Made by a program: the position numbers and the translations under genes. The notes under the pieces are model-generated. The model was not told where the DNA came from and ran no database searches. It worked only from the letters and a program-made list of their open reading frames with translations. Positions 15,634 through 23,379 of a stretch of 34,709 bases of DNA are shown here, piece after piece. The number at the start of each line of letters is the position of its first letter. The first letter of the stretch is position 1. Location of the stretch: the NCBI GenBank assembly GCA_025358155.1, contig JANYKR010000122.1:1-34709 (forward strand). Reading direction: 5' to 3'. This DNA comes from Betaproteobacteria bacterium (lineage in GTDB: Bacteria > Pseudomonadota > Gammaproteobacteria > Burkholderiales > Burkholderiaceae_C).

Positions 15634-16689
15634 GCTCAAATCCAGCGGCGGCTGGGCCATCAGCTCGATCTGCTCACGCAGCTGGGTGGTCTGCTGGCCC
15701 CAGTAACCGGCGCCGCCAAACCACGGAAACGCGGGCGGAAAAGCCGGGTCGTCCCAGCGCTCGGCCAGCCAGGCGCTGTGGTGGACCATGCGCAGCGTGC
15801 GCAGCGGCTCGACGAGTGCCAGCTCGGCGTTGTCAAAGTCTCGAATCTGGCGGTAGCCCTGCAGCACAGCGGCGAGTTGGCCGCGCATCGCGTCCGGGCT
15901 GCCCGACAGCAGCATCCACAAGTCCTGGATCGCCGGGCCCATCACCGCATCGTCCAGGTCGACGATGTGCGGGCCGCCCTGGCCGGCTTCGATGTCGCGC
16001 CACAGGATGTTGCCTGGGTGGCAGTCGCCGTGCAGCCGAATTTGGCGTGCCGGGTGGGCAGTCAGCGCCGCGTCCACTGCCGCCAGTGCCTGCTGGCAGG
16101 CGTCGCGCCAGCCCGTCAGCTGGGCCGGCGGGATGATGTCTTGCGCCAGCAGCCGCGCCAGCGGTGCGTGGCCAAAAGTTCGGGCATCCAGCGTGCGCCG
16201 GTGCAAAAAGCGCCGCTGCTCGCCCACCCCGTGCAGCCGGGCGATGAAGCGGCCCAGCCAGCGCAGCGTGTCGGCATTGTCCAGCTCCGGGCCGTGCCCC
16301 GCACGGCGCGGATACACCGCCAGCCGGAACGCGAGCCCGTCGATCAAGGCATGGGCCAGGGTCGGGCCGTCGTCCGTACTGCCGGACAGCCGCAGCGACG
16401 CGACCACTGGCACTTCGGCCCGGTCGAGCTCGGCGGCAAACGCATGCTCCTCGCTGATCTGCGCGTCACTCCAGCGGCCCGGACGGTAGAACTTGGCCAC
16501 CACGGCGCCGCCGTCCTCCAGCATCACCTGAAACACCCGGTTTTCGTAGCTGTTGAGCTGCAGCAGGCGGCCGTCACCGCGCTGGCCCACGGCGTCGAGT
16601 GCATCCAGCACCGCCTGTGGGGTGAGGTGGGCGAAGGGATGGGCCGACAGTTGGGCCGAGGGTTCGGCGGAGCTCGCGGACGATGTCAC
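15622..16689 (-). CDS. srkA: Stress response kinase SrkA (YihE family)
   Basis: A 355-residue protein of the YihE/SrkA group of Ser/Thr protein kinases with the aminoglycoside-phosphotransferase fold. QLNSYENRVFQV (about 44-55) and the lysine in VVAKFYRPGRWS bind nucleotide. RLHGDCHPGNILW (218-230) is the catalytic loop with Asp222 and Asn227, and HIVDLDDAVMGPAIQDLWML (241-260) is the metal-binding segment followed by the characteristic family tail. In E. coli the enzyme counters stress-induced cell death linked to the MazEF toxin and the Cpx/Rdo pathway. The N-terminal 18 residues are Ala/Ser-rich and not conserved-looking, so the true start could be slightly downstream. It is convergent with htpG. 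Confidence 0.92.
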   Translation of the reverse strand: MTSSASSAEPSAQLSAHPFAHLTPQAVLDALDAVGQRGDGRLLQLNSYENRVFQVMLEDGGAVVAKFYRPGRWSDAQISEEHAFAAELDRAEVPVVASLRLSGSTDDGPTLAHALIDGLAFRLAVYPRRAGHGPELDNADTLRWLGRFIARLHGVGEQRRFLHRRTLDARTFGHAPLARLLAQDIIPPAQLTGWRDACQQALAAVDAALTAHPARQIRLHGDCHPGNILWRDIEAGQGGPHIVDLDDAVMGPAIQDLWMLLSGSPDAMRGQLAAVLQGYRQIRDFDNAELALVEPLRTLRMVHHSAWLAERWDDPAFPPAFPWFGGAGYWGQQTTQLREQIELMAQPPLDLSGLE

Positions 16690-16719
16690 GACAACACCCC
16701 ACGCCGCAAAGCGGCTGAA

Positions 16720-17526
16720 TCAGTGGCGAAGCGGCGGCTTGAGGCTGGGTTCATCAGCCACCATAGCAGGCCGCAAGCTGCCTGCGGCCTCTGGCGACGA
16801 CAGCTCATCGTGACTCGTGTCCAGACTGCGGTCGGTTGAAAAAAACGAGTCCGAAAACGCGGTGGACTCTTGCCACAAGGTGGTGCGCTCGCGCCGCCGG
16901 GGGCCGGGCTGGCTCTGGGTAGACGGCTTGGCCGTGGCGTTGCCCCGGTGTGCGCCTGGCGCCGTGCCGGGGAAGGCGTCGGGCATGGCCGCGCTGTCTT
17001 GAGCCGGCTGGGGCCCGCGGGAAGCCGTGGTGTTGTGCGGCACGAGCAACTGCAATTCCGGGATCGAAGGCAGGTGGTCGGCCTCGCAGCGCAGGTAGCG
17101 TATCCGGCAGGCGCCCAGCACGGATTGCTTGATGCGGGTCGTGCGACCGGGTAGCCCGCCGGATTCGTAGGCCAGGTCCATGGCCGCCAGCACCCGGCCG
17201 TTGGCGCTGCAGACCACGAAGCCGACCTGGGTCGCCCCCAGCAGGTCATACCAGTAGCGCACCTGCGCTGGATCAGCGGGCTGGCAAAAACGAACCAAAA
17301 ACAACTTGGCCAGCACCATGTGGTGCGGCAAGGCTTCACGCAGCAAGCGGTAGAGGCGGCGCTCGTCGGCGGTGAACACGGGCCTGGGCAACAGCGCCCA
17401 ATCGGTGGGCAAGACTGCCGGCCCCGGTGCCGGTCGTTTGGGCTGGCGCAGCAGCCAGACCCCTCCCAGTCCGGTCAGGATCGAGATCGCCGCAGCGGCG
17501 ATGAGCCAAAGTAGGGAATGCTGCAT
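16720..17526 (-). CDS. DUF2726 domain protein with N-terminal membrane anchor
   Basis: A 268-residue protein of unknown function. Residues about 5-26 form one membrane helix (LLWLIAAAAISILTGLGGVW). The region about 50-165, with FTADERRLYRLLREALP, GFVVCSANGRVLAAMDLAYE and then RIRYLRCEADHLPS, has the layout of the DUF2726 domain, which resembles a nuclease-like fold common in Burkholderiales. The C-terminal 100 residues are Pro/Ser/Thr-rich and probably disordered. It lies 30 bases upstream of srkA on the same strand and could be cotranscribed with it. A promoter-like sequence precedes it at 17610-17637. Confidence 0.75.
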   Translation of the reverse strand: MQHSLLWLIAAAAISILTGLGGVWLLRQPKRPAPGPAVLPTDWALLPRPVFTADERRLYRLLREALPHHMVLAKLFLVRFCQPADPAQVRYWYDLLGATQVGFVVCSANGRVLAAMDLAYESGGLPGRTTRIKQSVLGACRIRYLRCEADHLPSIPELQLLVPHNTTASRGPQPAQDSAAMPDAFPGTAPGAHRGNATAKPSTQSQPGPRRRERTTLWQESTAFSDSFFSTDRSLDTSHDELSSPEAAGSLRPAMVADEPSLKPPLRH

Positions 17527-17609
17527 GGAGCTTGCGGCGCATCAAACGCGCCTGCCGGTTGCTGACATCCGGAAGCAACTTGCAGAAAGTGACAAAGCCG
17601 GTAGAAGCG

Positions 17610-17637
17610 ATAATATCTTGGCAATTCGGCATCGCAA
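17610..17637 (-). promoter_or_regulatory. Sigma-70 type promoter for the DUF2726 gene
   Basis: On the minus strand TTGCGA (complement of 17632-17637) and TATTAT (complement of 17610-17615) are separated by 16 bases. This gives a leader of about 75 bases before the ATG at 17526. Four of six and five of six consensus bases match. Confidence 0.45.
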
Positions 17638-17680
17638 GCCTTGATCTGCGGGGGCGTCAGCCAGGGCTCAGCTTGAGCGA

Positions 17681-18403
17681 TCAATCCCTGATCGACGGCT
17701 CTGAAGCCTTGCCGATTCTCGACTTCGGCTCACTGATGCCGTCAAGCAAGGTATCGACCAGGCGGGCTTGCTGCTTCAGGCGGTAGTCGATCACCGCAGC
17801 GCCTTCACCGACCCACTGCTCCACTTGCGAGGCCAGGGTCTCGTGCGGCAGCTTGAGGTAGGCGTCGGACTCGCTGCCGGCGCGCTCCACTGTTGCACCC
17901 GCTCGCCGGGCGATGCGCAACATGACCGTGTTTTCACTCAGCGCATGGATGAACAGCGTGTCGAGGCCCCGGTTGCGGGCATGCAGCATGGCGTGCTCGA
18001 ACAGCCGCGCGCCGTAGCCACGGCCCCGGGCATGGGCTGCTACCGAGCCGCCGAATTCGGCAGCCTGCAAGCCCGGTGCATCGGCGTTGGGGCAGGCCAG
18101 GTGCGCCAGCGCGATCAACGCCAAGCGCCGGTTGAAAACGCCGAACACCTCGTCGCGCTCGAAGTTCAGCCCGTCCACGTAGCGGCCGATCTGCTCGTCG
18201 GTGGCGCTGTAGCCAAACCGCAGGTAGCGGTCGCGCTCGGGCAGACTGGTCAGGTGGCCGAGGATCAAGCTGCGGTGGCGCGGCGACAAGGACCGGATCG
18301 GTATCCAGGCCGGGCGGGCGGTCTTCTGCGGCGCGGCGACGTGCGCCCCCGCAGCCTTCTCGGCTGCTCGCGAATCGTCGGGCTGGGGTGCAGGCTTTGG
18401 CAT
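17681..18403 (-). CDS. GNAT-family N-acetyltransferase
   Basis: A 240-residue protein. IRSLSPRHRSLILGHLTSLPERDRYLRFGY (about 36-65) resembles the N-terminal part of GNAT proteins found beside protein-acetylation or stress genes. AHARGRGYGARLFEHAMLHA (about 124-143) is motif A, with the acetyl-CoA pyrophosphate loop RGRGYG, and LFIHALSENTVMLRIARRAGA is motif B. The substrate is unknown. I start at the ATG at 18403; the frame extends 35 residues further upstream without family character. The first 30 residues are Ala/Pro-rich. It diverges from rplM and lies 154 bases upstream of the DUF2726 gene on the same strand. Confidence 0.8.
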   Translation of the reverse strand: MPKPAPQPDDSRAAEKAAGAHVAAPQKTARPAWIPIRSLSPRHRSLILGHLTSLPERDRYLRFGYSATDEQIGRYVDGLNFERDEVFGVFNRRLALIALAHLACPNADAPGLQAAEFGGSVAAHARGRGYGARLFEHAMLHARNRGLDTLFIHALSENTVMLRIARRAGATVERAGSESDAYLKLPHETLASQVEQWVGEGAAVIDYRLKQQARLVDTLLDGISEPKSRIGKASEPSIRD

Positions 18404-18746
18404 GGTGTTGATCTGGCGAATAGGTAAAAACCCGAATACTACGGCATGTCCGGACCCTGTGCTGTCGGACAACACGCCTTTGCGCTTTGGGGGCCATGCG
18501 CACATCAAGCGAAAAAAGCTACAATACCCGGCTGCCCTATTGATGGAAGGGCGGTGCGCGGGTTTTGAGGGTTAGGCGGGCGAGCATGGGTTTTAGCATG
18601 CGCACCGGTCAACCGGCAAACCTGGAGCCAGCTGAACACCGAGAGGTCGCCCTGATAAGCGGTTCCGAGGTTTCAGGCTCTGAGGCACCGAAGCGCCATC
18701 CCGGTACGGCTCCCATGGTGGGCGCCGACCCACCCGAAAGACCCTC
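18404..18746. promoter_or_regulatory. Control region between the GNAT gene and rplM, with long rplM leader
   Basis: 343 bases without a supported gene. An inverted repeat TGTCCG-N13-CGGACA (18447-18471) lies near the GNAT start and could be an operator. An rplM -10 box, TACAAT, is at 18520-18525, which would give a leader of about 215 bases. The leader contains GCCCT...AGGGC near its 5' end, a possible long-range GAGCC/GGCTC pairing, and a perfect 6-base GC-rich hairpin GGTGGG-CGCCGA-CCCACC at 18717-18734, ending 12 bases before the rplM ATG. The ribosome-binding site (GAAAG) is weak. Such a leader fits autogenous control of a ribosomal protein operon. Confidence 0.5.
18520..18525 (+). promoter_or_regulatory. 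Probable -10 box of the rplM-rpsI operon
   Basis: TACAAT follows an A-rich run (GAAAAAAGC). No strong -35 hexamer sits 16-18 bases upstream. The assignment rests on the -10 match and its position upstream of the ribosomal operon. Confidence 0.42.
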
Positions 18747-19175
18747 ATGAAGACCTTCAGCGCCAAACCGGCCGAAGTGACGCACGAGTGGTTTGTGCTT
18801 GACGCCACCGACAAGGTGCTCGGACGTGTTGCCAGCGAAGTGGCACTCCGTTTGCGTGGCAAGCACAAAGCCATTTACACGCCTCACGTCGATACCGGTG
18901 ACTTCATCATCATCGTCAACGCCGACAAGATCCGCGTCACCGGCAACAAAGCCGAAGACAAGGTCTACTACCGTCACTCGGGCTACCCGGGCGGTATCCA
19001 TGCCACCACCTTCAAAGACATGCAGGCCAAGCACCCCGGCCGCGCGATCGAGAAGGCTGTCAAGGGCATGCTGCCCAAAGGGCCGTTGGGCTACGCGATG
19101 ATCAAGAAGTTGAAGGTGTATGCCGGTGCAGCGCATCCGCACACCGCCCAGCAGCCCAAAGCGCTGGAAATCTAA
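18747..19175 (+). CDS. rplM: 50S ribosomal protein L13
   Basis: A 142-residue protein of exactly the normal bacterial length. It begins [20 protein letters not shown] and contains [33 protein letters not shown] and the signature [21 protein letters not shown]13 is an early-assembly protein of the large subunit. It is the first gene of the conserved rplM-rpsI operon, with rpsI starting nine bases after its stop. Expression is probably controlled through the long structured leader described upstream. Confidence 0.99.
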   Translation: MKTFSAKPAEVTHEWFVLDATDKVLGRVASEVALRLRGKHKAIYTPHVDTGDFIIIVNADKIRVTGNKAEDKVYYRHSGYPGGIHATTFKDMQAKHPGRAIEKAVKGMLPKGPLGYAMIKKLKVYAGAAHPHTAQQPKALEI

Positions 19176-19184
19176 GGAGCGGTG

Positions 19185-19577
19185 ATGATCGGTAATTGGA
19201 ACTACGGCACCGGCCGCCGCAAATCGTCGGTGGCCCGTGTCTTCATGAAACGCGGCGAAGGCCTGATCATGGTCAACGGCAAGCCGGTGACCGACTATTT
19301 CGGCCGCCAGACCTCGATCATGATCGTCAAGCAGCCGCTGCTGCTGACGAACAACGAGATGGCGTTCGACATCAAGGTCAATGTGCGCGGCGGCGGCGAG
19401 TCGGGCCAGGCGGGTGCTGTACGCCACGGCATCACCCGGGCCTTGATCGACTACGACGCAACCCTCAAGCCTGACCTGAGCCACGCTGGCTTTGTCACGC
19501 GTGACGCCCGCGAAGTCGAGCGCAAGAAGGTTGGCCTGCACGGCGCGCGTCGTCGGAAGCAGTTCAGCAAACGCTAA
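19185..19577 (+). CDS. rpsI: 30S ribosomal protein S9
   Basis: A 130-residue protein. It starts [20 protein letters not shown] at the ATG at 19185, not at the GTG one codon earlier, because this is the standard betaproteobacterial start and GGAG at 19176-19179 lies five bases before it. [19 protein letters not shown] is the family signature. The C terminus RRRKQFSKR is the basic tail that reaches the P-site tRNA in the ribosome. It is cotranscribed with rplM and followed by a strong terminator. Confidence 0.99.
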   Translation: MIGNWNYGTGRRKSSVARVFMKRGEGLIMVNGKPVTDYFGRQTSIMIVKQPLLLTNNEMAFDIKVNVRGGGESGQAGAVRHGITRALIDYDATLKPDLSHAGFVTRDAREVERKKVGLHGARRRKQFSKR

Positions 19578-19611
19578 AGTGGAATTTGGCGAACCTGTTC
19601 GCCTGCCAGAA

Positions 19612-19635
19612 GGCCGCTCCAGAGCGGCCTTTTTT
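19612..19635 (+). terminator. Intrinsic terminator of the rplM-rpsI operon
   Basis: GGCCGCTC (19612-19619) and GAGCGGCC (19622-19629) form a perfect 8-base stem with a very short loop, followed by six T residues. It lies 35 bases after the rpsI stop. Confidence 0.93.
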
Positions 19636-19812
19636 GTGGCTGAAGGCCTTGCAAGACCGGATTGACCGCAAGGACAAGCCCTGTCGCGGGTCTATCCGTG
19701 GCAAATTCGCTTGGCTTTGCGGCTATTGGCCGCACATCTTCGATGTCGTGTTGATTTTTGATGTTTTGACCGCCTGGACTGTCCAGGCGCCACCCCACCT
19801 GCCGGAGAGCCC

Positions 19813-20196
19813 ATGAACGCCGTTGCCGAAACCCACGCCGCCCCAGACCACACCGATCTCGACATGCCCGCGCCGCTGGTCTTTACCGACAGCGCCGCCG
19901 CCAAGGTCGCCGACCTCGTCGCCGAAGAGGGCAACCCCGAACTCAAGTTGCGCGTGTTTGTGCAGGGCGGTGGTTGCTCGGGCTTCCAGTACGGATTCAC
20001 CTTCGACGAGGTGGTCAATGAGGACGACACCCAGATGAGCAAAAACGGCGTCACGCTGTTGATCGATGCGATGAGCCTGCAGTACCTGGCCGGCGCCGAG
20101 ATCGACTACAAAGAAGACCTGCAGGGCGCGCAGTTTGTGATCAAGAACCCGAACGCCACCACCACCTGCGGCTGCGGATCAAGCTTCTCAGCCTGA
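19813..20196 (+). CDS. erpA: Iron-sulfur cluster insertion protein ErpA
   Basis: A 127-residue A-type carrier protein. The three cluster-binding cysteines are present: Cys55 in [11 protein letters not shown] and Cys119 and Cys121 in TTCGCGSSF. The spacing GDxxIDA-like [19 protein letters not shown] is as in ErpA/IscA, and the acidic N-terminal 20 residues are typical of the Burkholderiales ErpA. It delivers Fe-S clusters to apoproteins, including those of isoprenoid synthesis and respiration. The 235-base stretch upstream holds the rpsI terminator and no promoter I can name with confidence. The position after rplM-rpsI is a conserved betaproteobacterial arrangement. Confidence 0.95.
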   Translation: MNAVAETHAAPDHTDLDMPAPLVFTDSAAAKVADLVAEEGNPELKLRVFVQGGGCSGFQYGFTFDEVVNEDDTQMSKNGVTLLIDAMSLQYLAGAEIDYKEDLQGAQFVIKNPNATTTCGCGSSFSA

Positions 20197-20216
20197 GTTT
20201 GCAAGCCTGAACGGCG

Positions 20217-20241
20217 ACGGCCACCAAGAGGCGGCCGTTTT
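20217..20241 (+). terminator. Probable terminator after erpA
   Basis: ACGGCC (20217-20222) and GGCCGT (20233-20238) form a 6-base stem with a 10-base loop, and a short T run begins within the right arm (20238-20241). It lies 20 bases after the erpA stop. Confidence 0.65.
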
Positions 20242-20306
20242 GCATTCTGGAGCACGGTCGCGCCGATGTGCTGGGCCGACTTTCAGCACCGTCCGCCAGT
20301 CTGGCC

Positions 20307-21395
20307 TCAGAGCACGCCCGGCAAGGTCGGATTGCTGGGATCGTACAGGCTCTGGATCACCGGCGGGTCAATGCCGGCGGGCTGCGACGGCCCGTCGTCG
20401 CCGTCACCCATCTCGGTCAGCAAGGCCGCCGCGCTGGCCACCAGCGGCCAGGACAGGCAGGCGCCGGTGCCGTCGGTGCTGTCGAGGCCCAGTTCCAGCA
20501 ATGCACTGGCGTGGAACAGCGACATCGCCTTGTCCAAGCCCGCGTGGGTCTGGCTGCGGCAGAACACGCAGTAGTCAATCACCGACTCGGCAATGCGTGA
20601 GGCCACCAGCAGCGCGGCGCAGGCAGCAATGCCGTCGATCATGATCAGGTGGCGCTTGCTGGCGGCCACCAGCATTGCGCCCACCATCACCGCTGTCTCG
20701 AAACCGCCAAACGCCGCCAGCACCTCCACCGCGTCGCTGGTGTCGCGATGACGGCCCTGGGCGCCGTGCACCACCATCATCAGGTGGGCCAGCAAGTCGG
20801 GGTTCATCTGCGGGCCGCTGGCCATCAGCTCGCGCACAGGCGTATCGGTCAGTCGCGCCAGCACCAGGGCGGCACTCTCGTGCGATCCCACACCCAGACC
20901 GGCGCAGGCCACCAGGTTGCCGTGCAGGTTGTCGCCGATTTCCATGCCAGCGCGGATCGCGGCATGGGCTTGTTCGAGGCTCATGGCATTGCCGACCCGG
21001 GCATTGCGGGTGCCATGGGCAATCTTGCGCTGGATCAGCCGCTCATGGGTCGCCAGTTTGCTGGCCACGCCGCAATCGACCACCGACAGCGCCATTCCTT
21101 GCAGCCGGGCAAAAATCGCCACCGGCAGCTGGCCGGCCAGGATTTGCTGCACCATTTCCTCGGTCTGTCGGCCGGGGCCGGCGTGGATGCCGTCCACTGC
21201 CAAGCCGTGATCGGCGGCAAAAATCACCAGCTGCGGCTCGCGAAAGCGGGGCTTTAGCGAGTGCTGCAACAGCCCCAGGCGAACCGCCACACGTTCGAGT
21301 TCACCCAGCCCACCCACCGCCTGTTCGCGGCGGTGCAGCTTGTTGAGCAGCGCCTGTTCAAGCAAGGGGCTGGAGGTGGCGGCTATCAACGACAT
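20307..21395 (-). CDS. cobT: CobT-like phosphoribosyltransferase lacking the usual catalytic glutamates
   Basis: A 362-residue protein of the nicotinate-nucleotide:dimethylbenzimidazole phosphoribosyltransferase family, which makes alpha-ribazole phosphate for the lower ligand of cobalamin. Family features are GGLGELERVAVRLG (28-41), PQLVIFAADHGLAVDG (54-69), MALSVVDCGV (101-110) and LIMIDGIAACAALLVA. Two residues known to be catalytic in Salmonella CobT (Glu174 in GEMGIGNTT and Glu317 in GEGSGA) align with Gly166 (CAGLGVGSHES) and Asp308 (STDGTGACL). The protein also has a C-terminal tail of about 30 residues. It may act on a different base, be impaired, or use other residues. It lies 24 bases after ilvA on the same strand, with no other cobalamin gene in the window. 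Family membership is firm; activity is doubtful. Confidence 0.82.
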   Translation of the reverse strand: MSLIAATSSPLLEQALLNKLHRREQAVGGLGELERVAVRLGLLQHSLKPRFREPQLVIFAADHGLAVDGIHAGPGRQTEEMVQQILAGQLPVAIFARLQGMALSVVDCGVASKLATHERLIQRKIAHGTRNARVGNAMSLEQAHAAIRAGMEIGDNLHGNLVACAGLGVGSHESAALVLARLTDTPVRELMASGPQMNPDLLAHLMMVVHGAQGRHRDTSDAVEVLAAFGGFETAVMVGAMLVAASKRHLIMIDGIAACAALLVASRIAESVIDYCVFCRSQTHAGLDKAMSLFHASALLELGLDSTDGTGACLSWPLVASAAALLTEMGDGDDGPSQPAGIDPPVIQSLYDPSNPTLPGVL

Positions 21396-21419
21396 GCAAG
21401 CAAGTGTAGACAGGCAGTC

Positions 21420-22961
21420 TCAACGCAGGAACAACTGATACACCGGGTTGCCAGATTCTTCAATGCAGGGGTAGGCCAGCTCGGCGAGAAAGTCCTGGAA
21501 GGCGGGGTCGTCAGCCGGCGGCACCTGGATGCCGACCAGGATGCGGCCATAGTCGGCGCCCTGGTTGCGGTAGTGAAACAGGCTGATGTTCCAGCCCGGA
21601 TGCAGGCAGGACAAAAATCGCATCAGCGCGCCCGGCCGCTCCGGGAAAACAAAGCGGAACAGCCGCTCGTCCGCAGCCAATCCAGCAGGGCCACCCGCCC
21701 GGCCGCCGACCATGTGGCGCACATGCTCCTTGGCCAGTTCGTCATCGGTCAGGTTGACCGTGTCAAAGCCGTGGCGGACAAAGTTGTGCTCGATCTGGTC
21801 GGCCTCAGCGCGTTGGCCGATGGCCACGCCGACAAACACATGGGCCACGGAGACATCCGAGATGCGGTAGTTGAACTCGGTCACCGCACGGGGCCCCAGC
21901 AGCTCGCAAAAGCGCTTGAACGAGCCGCGCTCCTCGGGGATCGTGACCGCAAAAATCGCCTCGCGCTGCTCACCAAATTCGGCGCGCTCGGCCACAAAGC
22001 GCAGGCGGTCGAAGTTCATGTTGGCGCCGCAGGTGATGGCCACAAAGGTCTGGCCCGTGAGTTGGTGCTGTGCCGCGTACTGCTTGACGGCAGCCACCCC
22101 CAATGCACCGGCCGGCTCGAGAATGCTGCGGGTGTCCTGGAACACGTCCTTGATCGCGGCGCAGACCTCGTCAGTGTCGACCACCACAAAACCATCGACC
22201 AGTTGCTGGGTCAGGCGGAAAGTCTCTTCACCCACCAGTTTGACGGCGGTGCCATCCGAGAACAGTCCCACATCACTCAGCGTCACCCGTTTGCCGGCCC
22301 GCACCGATTGCAGCATCGCGTCGGAGTCGCGGGTCTGCACGCCGATCACCTTGATCTCTGGCCGCACCGCCTTGATGTACGAGGCCACGCCTGAGATCAA
22401 GCCGCCGCCGCCGATGGCGACAAAGATCGCGTCGATGCGGCCCTGGTGCTGGCGCAGGATCTCCATCGCGATCGTGCCCTGGCCTGCGATCACGTCCGGG
22501 TCGTCAAAGGGATGCACAAACACCAGCCCTTGCGAGGTCTGCAGGCCCAGCGCATGGCCGTAGGCATCGGTGAAGCTGTCGCCGTGCAGCACCACCTCGC
22601 CGCCCAAGGCCAGCACCGCGTCGATCTTGAGCTTGGGTGTGGTCACCGGCATCACGATCACGGCGCGGCAACCCAGCTTCTGGGCCGACAGCGCCACGCC
22701 TTGGGCATGGTTGCCGGCCGAGGCGCAGATCACCCCGCGCGCGAGTTGGTCGGGCGGCAGGTGCACCATCTTGTTGTAGGCGCCCCGCAGCTTGAAGCTG
22801 AAGACCGGTTGCTGGTCTTCGCGCTTGAGCAGCACGGTGTTGCCGATCCGGCGCGACAGGTTGTGGGCTGCCTCCAGGCCCGACTCGATCGCCACGTCGT
22901 AAACCCGCGCGGTGAGGATCTTTTGCAGGTAGTCGGGGTGCGGGTTCTCGGCGCGGGCCAT
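21420..22961 (-). CDS. ilvA: Threonine ammonia-lyase, biosynthetic
   Basis: A 513-residue PLP enzyme, close to the 514 of E. coli IlvA, that converts threonine to 2-oxobutanoate as the first step to isoleucine. YLQKILTARVYDVAIESGLE leads into SFKLRGAYNKM with the PLP lysine (Lys57). ICASAGNHAQGVALSA and AIGGGGLISGVA bind cofactor. Two ACT-like regulatory domains occupy about residues 325-510 (EERGSFKRFCELLG and FPERPGALMRFLSCLHPGWN), so isoleucine feedback control is expected. I start at the ATG at 22961; an ATG at 22997 in the same frame would give 525 residues, and neither has a clear ribosome-binding site. The gene follows an intrinsic terminator in its leader and precedes the CobT-like gene by 24 bases. 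Confidence 0.95.
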   Translation of the reverse strand: MARAENPHPDYLQKILTARVYDVAIESGLEAAHNLSRRIGNTVLLKREDQQPVFSFKLRGAYNKMVHLPPDQLARGVICASAGNHAQGVALSAQKLGCRAVIVMPVTTPKLKIDAVLALGGEVVLHGDSFTDAYGHALGLQTSQGLVFVHPFDDPDVIAGQGTIAMEILRQHQGRIDAIFVAIGGGGLISGVASYIKAVRPEIKVIGVQTRDSDAMLQSVRAGKRVTLSDVGLFSDGTAVKLVGEETFRLTQQLVDGFVVVDTDEVCAAIKDVFQDTRSILEPAGALGVAAVKQYAAQHQLTGQTFVAITCGANMNFDRLRFVAERAEFGEQREAIFAVTIPEERGSFKRFCELLGPRAVTEFNYRISDVSVAHVFVGVAIGQRAEADQIEHNFVRHGFDTVNLTDDELAKEHVRHMVGGRAGGPAGLAADERLFRFVFPERPGALMRFLSCLHPGWNISLFHYRNQGADYGRILVGIQVPPADDPAFQDFLAELAYPCIEESGNPVYQLFLR

Positions 22962-23013
22962 GTCGGCGGCATTTCTGGTCTTGGTGCGGCGCAGCATGAT
23001 AGCGGGCCGCCCC

Positions 23014-23042
23014 AAAAAAAAACCCAGGACTTGCGCCCTGGG
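23014..23042 (-). terminator. Intrinsic terminator in the ilvA leader (attenuator)
   Basis: Read on the minus strand, CCCAGG and CCTGGG (complements of 23037-23042 and 23023-23028) form a 6-base stem with an 8-base loop, followed directly by nine T residues (23022-23014). It lies 16 bases before the earlier ATG and 52 before the preferred ilvA start, and no gene ends upstream on this strand. It is therefore most simply an attenuator. Confidence 0.8.
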
Positions 23043-23136
23043 CTGAATCCACCAATTGGAGGAGGTGGAGGAGACAACTGTCAGGACAGCGAGACCCGAC
23101 CAAATGGTCAGATTCCAATCTCTATCCCGAAAATGC

Positions 23137-23165
23137 AGTCTAGCGGCTGAATTGCTGCGCCGCAA
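23137..23165 (-). promoter_or_regulatory. Candidate ilvA promoter
   Basis: TTGCGG and TAGACT on the minus strand are separated by 17 bases and lie about 95 bases upstream of the leader terminator. The spacing is ideal, and the hexamers match consensus at three and four positions. Confidence 0.4.
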
Positions 23166-23379
23166 TATGATTGCGCCACCAGGTCTAGGGTGAGCGCTCC
23201 AGACTCTGGACCGCGGGCGCACGGCTTGGGTGCGTTGTGCATTGGCCTGGAGCGCGAGAGCAGGCCGTGCTAAAAATGCTGGACACCGCATACCGCGAGA
23301 CCTTGGCCCAACGGCAGGGGTGTTTTGAGCCACACTCATTGGGCCGATGCCGCGCTCGGCTGACACGAAAGTCCACAAC

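Larger units (their letters stand above)
22962..23379. promoter_or_regulatory. Divergent control region: ilvA leader and OsmC-gene upstream region
   Basis: About 418 bases without a supported gene. For ilvA (minus strand) a promoter-like pair, TTGCGG (complement of 23160-23165) and TAGACT (complement of 23137-23142), has a 17-base spacer, so transcripts would begin near 23130. The leader of about 170 bases then contains TCCACC-N10-GGTGGA followed by an intrinsic terminator. A leader reading frame in phase with ilvA is rich in Leu, Val, Thr, Ile and Trp codons, including tandem TGG TGG before the terminator, but has no ATG, GTG or TTG start. On the plus strand I found no strong promoter for the OsmC gene. 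Confidence 0.5.

Noticed and set aside
22962-23130. T-box or metabolite riboswitch upstream of ilvA
   Set aside because: The leader is only about 110 bases before the terminator, and I cannot find the conserved T-box bulge sequence or a known riboswitch core.
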